Assembly: GCA_031258625.1 (NCBI GenBank)
Contig: JAIRMO010000177.1
Coordinates: 1-13,524 of the forward strand
Length of the DNA stretch: 13,524 bases
Source: Spirochaetaceae bacterium
GTDB taxonomy: Bacteria > Spirochaetota > Spirochaetia > Treponematales > Breznakiellaceae
Reading direction: 5' to 3'
Both the position numbers and the translations under genes were made by a program. The notes under the pieces are model-generated. The model saw only the letters and a list, made by a program, of their open reading frames with translations. It made no database searches and was not told the origin of the DNA. Shown here piece by piece: positions 11,002 to 13,524 of this stretch (positions within the stretch are counted from its first letter, which is position 1; each line of letters opens with the position of its first letter).

Positions 11002-12861
11002 TTACGGAAAAATTCTGAATCCCACGGAAGCGACTACCCCCACCGTTGGTTTGTAATAGGCATCACCTTCGGAAATAAAATGGAAGGGCCGGTCTTCTTC
11101 GGTTCCCGGAGGGGCATCGGTGGCGGAAAATTGGATTGCCGCGATCCCAAATTCTCCATAAACGGATATGGGTAATTTTTGGGCTTTAAGGTTGTAGTAA
11201 CCGCCGATTTTGACAATATGGCTCCACTGATACACCCCATCCCGGAGAAAATATTTTTTTGTATTATCGTCATAAACCTGTCGATCTTCAAGACCGCTTC
11301 CGTCAACCCTGCCGGGTCCATATTCGACCCCGTGACGTATCATCTGGTACTGGAAAAATCCCCGGGCTCCGGGTTTTATCAGGGATTCAAAACGTACTAA
11401 GATCTCATCCGAATTGGGGGGCAGGTAATAACCCAGGGACTCCCCGGTATTGATATAATTCGTTGCCATCCCCTTGGAGGTGTCCCACAGATCACTCGGG
11501 GACGAGACATCATTGTACCAGGGTACCACCGTATAGGGATGGGTATAACAGTAGGGCTCAATCTTAGTATACCGCAGGGTTACGGAGGCAAAGGACAGCC
11601 AGGGCAGCCGGGCCTTTGCCCCGGCCTGGAGGGCGTACATATTCCGGTCCAGGGTAAAAAAGGTGGAATTTAACGAAGGCTTGGCTTCGTCCAGATAGGC
11701 GGAAAACCACCACTTCCCTTTTCCCAGAATAAAGCCTTCGATGTTTCCGTATAGGGCGAGGTTATCAAAATCCCCGATATTATTCTGATACACCAGGTTA
11801 CTGTTGGCGGGATAAATATATCCCAACTCAAACCGTTTGGGCCAGATAACGGAGGCGCCGAAATCCACATGAAAATATTTGGTATTTAATTCCAATAGGG
11901 CCGCTGAAAAGGCGTTCTGATAGTTGTAGGCGTCATCTTTCATTCCATTGTTCCGTGCCCAATATTCAAGAACCCCGGTCAGGGAGGAAAGCCGAAGCCA
12001 ATCAATCAACAAATAGGTCCCCTCAATAGCCAAAAAGGGACGGGCGTGGGCGTTAAGAAAAAGGCTGGCGCCGTTTCCCCCGGCCCCCCAGTCCCGGCGC
12101 ATCCGGCCAAACCGGAATTGCAGCCGGTTATCCATAAAAGAGGCGTTGATTTCAGAGATAACTTCATACCCAAAGGATGAAGTATCCGGCCAGCCCTTAA
12201 AATTTTCACCGGTCAGGGGGTTAAAAACCACCCCGTCCCAGATTCCCGAGAAGGTGTAGGGGAAATAGGAGGTGATTTCATAGGTTCCGGGAATCGTGAT
12301 CGGGCCGCTTCCGTCATCGTACACATAGGCGGGGTGTTTTTCCCGTTCTACCATATAAAATCCCGGCCTGAAGTTAAAATCATAAGAAACATGATTGCCG
12401 ATATCCCCGTCAAGGTAAAAATCCACCACATTCGTGGTACCAAGGCTGAGGGGATTTTTGAAATTCACCGCAAAGGTACTGTCCAAAAAAACTCCCCCTT
12501 CAAAGGAATAATAGGAGCCGTTTTTTAGGGGACGTACCGTATAATAGGACCCCCGCTTCCAGTCCAGGCCCTGGGTACGTTCAAAGCCGTCCAAAAAGCC
12601 GGAAATGATGGACCGTTCGGCATCGCTCAGTAAGCCGGGGGCGGCATTGAGGATTTCGGTCAATGTTTCCCGGACGGTCAATTCCGACCAGGGCCTGGCC
12701 GAAGAAGGAATGCCGCACAAACCCCGCAGGACGGCATTATCGATAAGATGATACACATCGTTGTCCAAAGGGACCGACTTATGCTGCTGGGCCGGCAATA
12801 AAACGGTCAAACAAAACAAACAGGTAGATAAACAAACAACAAACTTACCTTTTATCGTCAT
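11002..12861 (-). CDS. Wzi-like outer-membrane beta-barrel protein
   Basis: 619-residue exported protein. ATG 12861 is chosen over the longer frame because GGAG lies 5 nt upstream and it begins a signal peptide (MTIKGKFVVCLSTCLFCLTVLLPAQQ). A small helical N-terminal module (VPLDNDVYHLIDNAVLRG, then ARPWSELTVRETL) precedes a long beta-strand region. The motif FGRMRRDWGAGGNGASLFL (about 251-269, continuing to NAHARPF) resembles the signature of the capsule-assembly Wzi family (Pfam Caps_assemb_Wzi). The protein ends VGVVASVGFRIFP, consistent with a C-terminal outer-membrane beta-signal. A role as an 18-strand-like barrel in surface glycan attachment or transport is plausible, but no polysaccharide genes are near. 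It is transcribed alone, with repeat B2 about 300 nt downstream. Confidence 0.8.
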   Translation of the reverse strand: MTIKGKFVVCLSTCLFCLTVLLPAQQHKSVPLDNDVYHLIDNAVLRGLCGIPSSARPWSELTVRETLTEILNAAPGLLSDAERSIISGFLDGFERTQGLDWKRGSYYTVRPLKNGSYYSFEGGVFLDSTFAVNFKNPLSLGTTNVVDFYLDGDIGNHVSYDFNFRPGFYMVEREKHPAYVYDDGSGPITIPGTYEITSYFPYTFSGIWDGVVFNPLTGENFKGWPDTSSFGYEVISEINASFMDNRLQFRFGRMRRDWGAGGNGASLFLNAHARPFLAIEGTYLLIDWLRLSSLTGVLEYWARNNGMKDDAYNYQNAFSAALLELNTKYFHVDFGASVIWPKRFELGYIYPANSNLVYQNNIGDFDNLALYGNIEGFILGKGKWWFSAYLDEAKPSLNSTFFTLDRNMYALQAGAKARLPWLSFASVTLRYTKIEPYCYTHPYTVVPWYNDVSSPSDLWDTSKGMATNYINTGESLGYYLPPNSDEILVRFESLIKPGARGFFQYQMIRHGVEYGPGRVDGSGLEDRQVYDDNTKKYFLRDGVYQWSHIVKIGGYYNLKAQKLPISVYGEFGIAAIQFSATDAPPGTEEDRPFHFISEGDAYYKPTVGVVASVGFRIFP

Positions 12862-12906
12862 AAAGGCTCCATATTTAATTAATAACATAGCCTGTCCCAA
12901 AACCAA

Positions 12907-13336
12907 TTAACTGGCGCATTAGCGCACGCTAACGCGCACTGTTTGGGCGGGCTTGACTTGTTAAACAAGTCTTGTGGTTTTTCAAGCTTTTAGCCTTTTA
13001 GCCTTACAAAACCGCAAATTTCAAGGGCGCTTTCCCATAAAAATGCCGCAATTTCGTAACGGCAAGGCGAGAAACCGCCGGCCCGTGAAACAACCAACCG
13101 GCTTGTCGGACAAGTCTAATGTCAGATGAACCGGTCTCAAAATTATGATTTTGAATCATCGGAGCTTAAAACTATCCCCGGCGCCATTTTTGACTCTTCT
13201 CCAAAACTTCATTTGAAAAAACAACTGGTAATCGGGGCGGTTTCAAAACTGCCTTAATCTTTATAGTTTAGTCTCTTGTTTGTGGCATGTCAAGATTTCG
13301 GTAGCATTTTTAAATGAGGCGTCACGCCAAGCCGTA
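12907..13336. other. Gene-free region rich in short palindromes
   Basis: About 430 bp without a supported gene. Dyads: GCGCATTAGCG / CGCTAACGCGC (12914-12937, one mismatch), GACTTGTT-A-AACAAGTC (12955-12971, perfect), CTTGTC-G-GACAAG (13102-13114, perfect) and ATGATT-TTG-AATCAT (13145-13159). The second and third share the ACAAG half-site. The region ends with AAATGAGGC, close to the repeat at 55-114, then meets element E3. No promoter of high quality was found for the Wzi-like gene. Confidence 0.5.
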
Positions 13337-13524
13337 CAGCAATTCAAAGTTTAAAAAAAGGTTCGTTCAATCTAAAAATGACCAAATGGTTTTGAAGTAT
13401 ACGGTCATCTTAATTCAGTAGAGTAACCATTTGGTCATTTTTTACCATAACATCCCATTCTTTTGCAACAATTTTTGTTTTCTTCGGAGAGAAAAGACGC
13501 CCGAAAAAGTTAACCGGCCCGGTT
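13337..13524. mobile_element. MITE-like inverted-repeat element, copy E3 (partial)
   Basis: Starts CAGCAATTCAAAGTTTAAA and follows the left part of E2 (7338 onward) at high identity by eye, including the perfect 18-bp inverted repeat (13374-13391 and 13425-13442, core TGACCAAATGGTT), the following T run, and GAGAAAAGACGCCC (about 13489). The window ends inside it, so the right terminus and any target duplication are not visible. It is in the same orientation as E2. Confidence 0.8.

Overview
The window looks like spirochaete chromosome, most probably a Treponema of the termite-gut type (T. primitia / T. azotonutricia-like). This is inferred from the mix of genes (a CoaE with the GMYCAGKN P-loop, a SPOR protein, large secreted beta-barrel-like proteins, a four-gene 2-oxoacid:ferredoxin oxidoreductase operon), moderately high GC, and a dense set of dispersed non-coding repeats. 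No database search was possible, so the species is not proven.

Layout, left to right. Bases 1-120 hold two direct repeats that could be the end of an insertion sequence. A secreted protein with YD-repeat-like segments (160-1200) and a coupled small hypothetical protein (1204-1452) follow on the + strand. A 383-bp inverted-repeat element (copy E1, 1465-1847) comes next. On the - strand are a DsbA/FrnE-like thioredoxin-fold protein (2031-2549) and a DUF362/ferredoxin protein (2737-3825). Divergent from them are coaE (3906-4544) and a membrane-anchored SPOR protein (4547-5338), spaced 2 nt apart. A two-to-three-hairpin repeat (B1) separates these from a large outer-membrane-type protein (5578-7047) and a doubtful ORF that overlaps its end. 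A second inverted-repeat element (E2, 7338-7644), flanked by an 8-bp target duplication, sits just upstream of a clear promoter and tRNA-Ser(UGA). The - strand operon 10500-7867 encodes the delta (ferredoxin), alpha, beta and gamma subunits of a KorDABC/VorDABC-type oxidoreductase, each pair overlapping by ATGA. A second copy of the hairpin repeat (B2) lies upstream of it, then a Wzi-like outer-membrane protein (11002-12861). About 430 bp of gene-free, hairpin-rich sequence follows, and the window ends inside a third inverted-repeat element (E3).

How the genes relate. The only clear multi-gene machine is the ferredoxin oxidoreductase, which would convert a 2-oxoacid to an acyl-CoA while reducing ferredoxin. 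CoaE supplies the CoA. The DUF362 protein carries two [4Fe-4S] motifs and may exchange electrons with the same pool, but that link is inference. Three proteins are envelope or secreted candidates.

The most unusual content is in the repeats: an E family of MITE-like elements with modular ends, and a B family of 135-bp multi-hairpin elements found twice, in the same orientation relative to the flanking genes.
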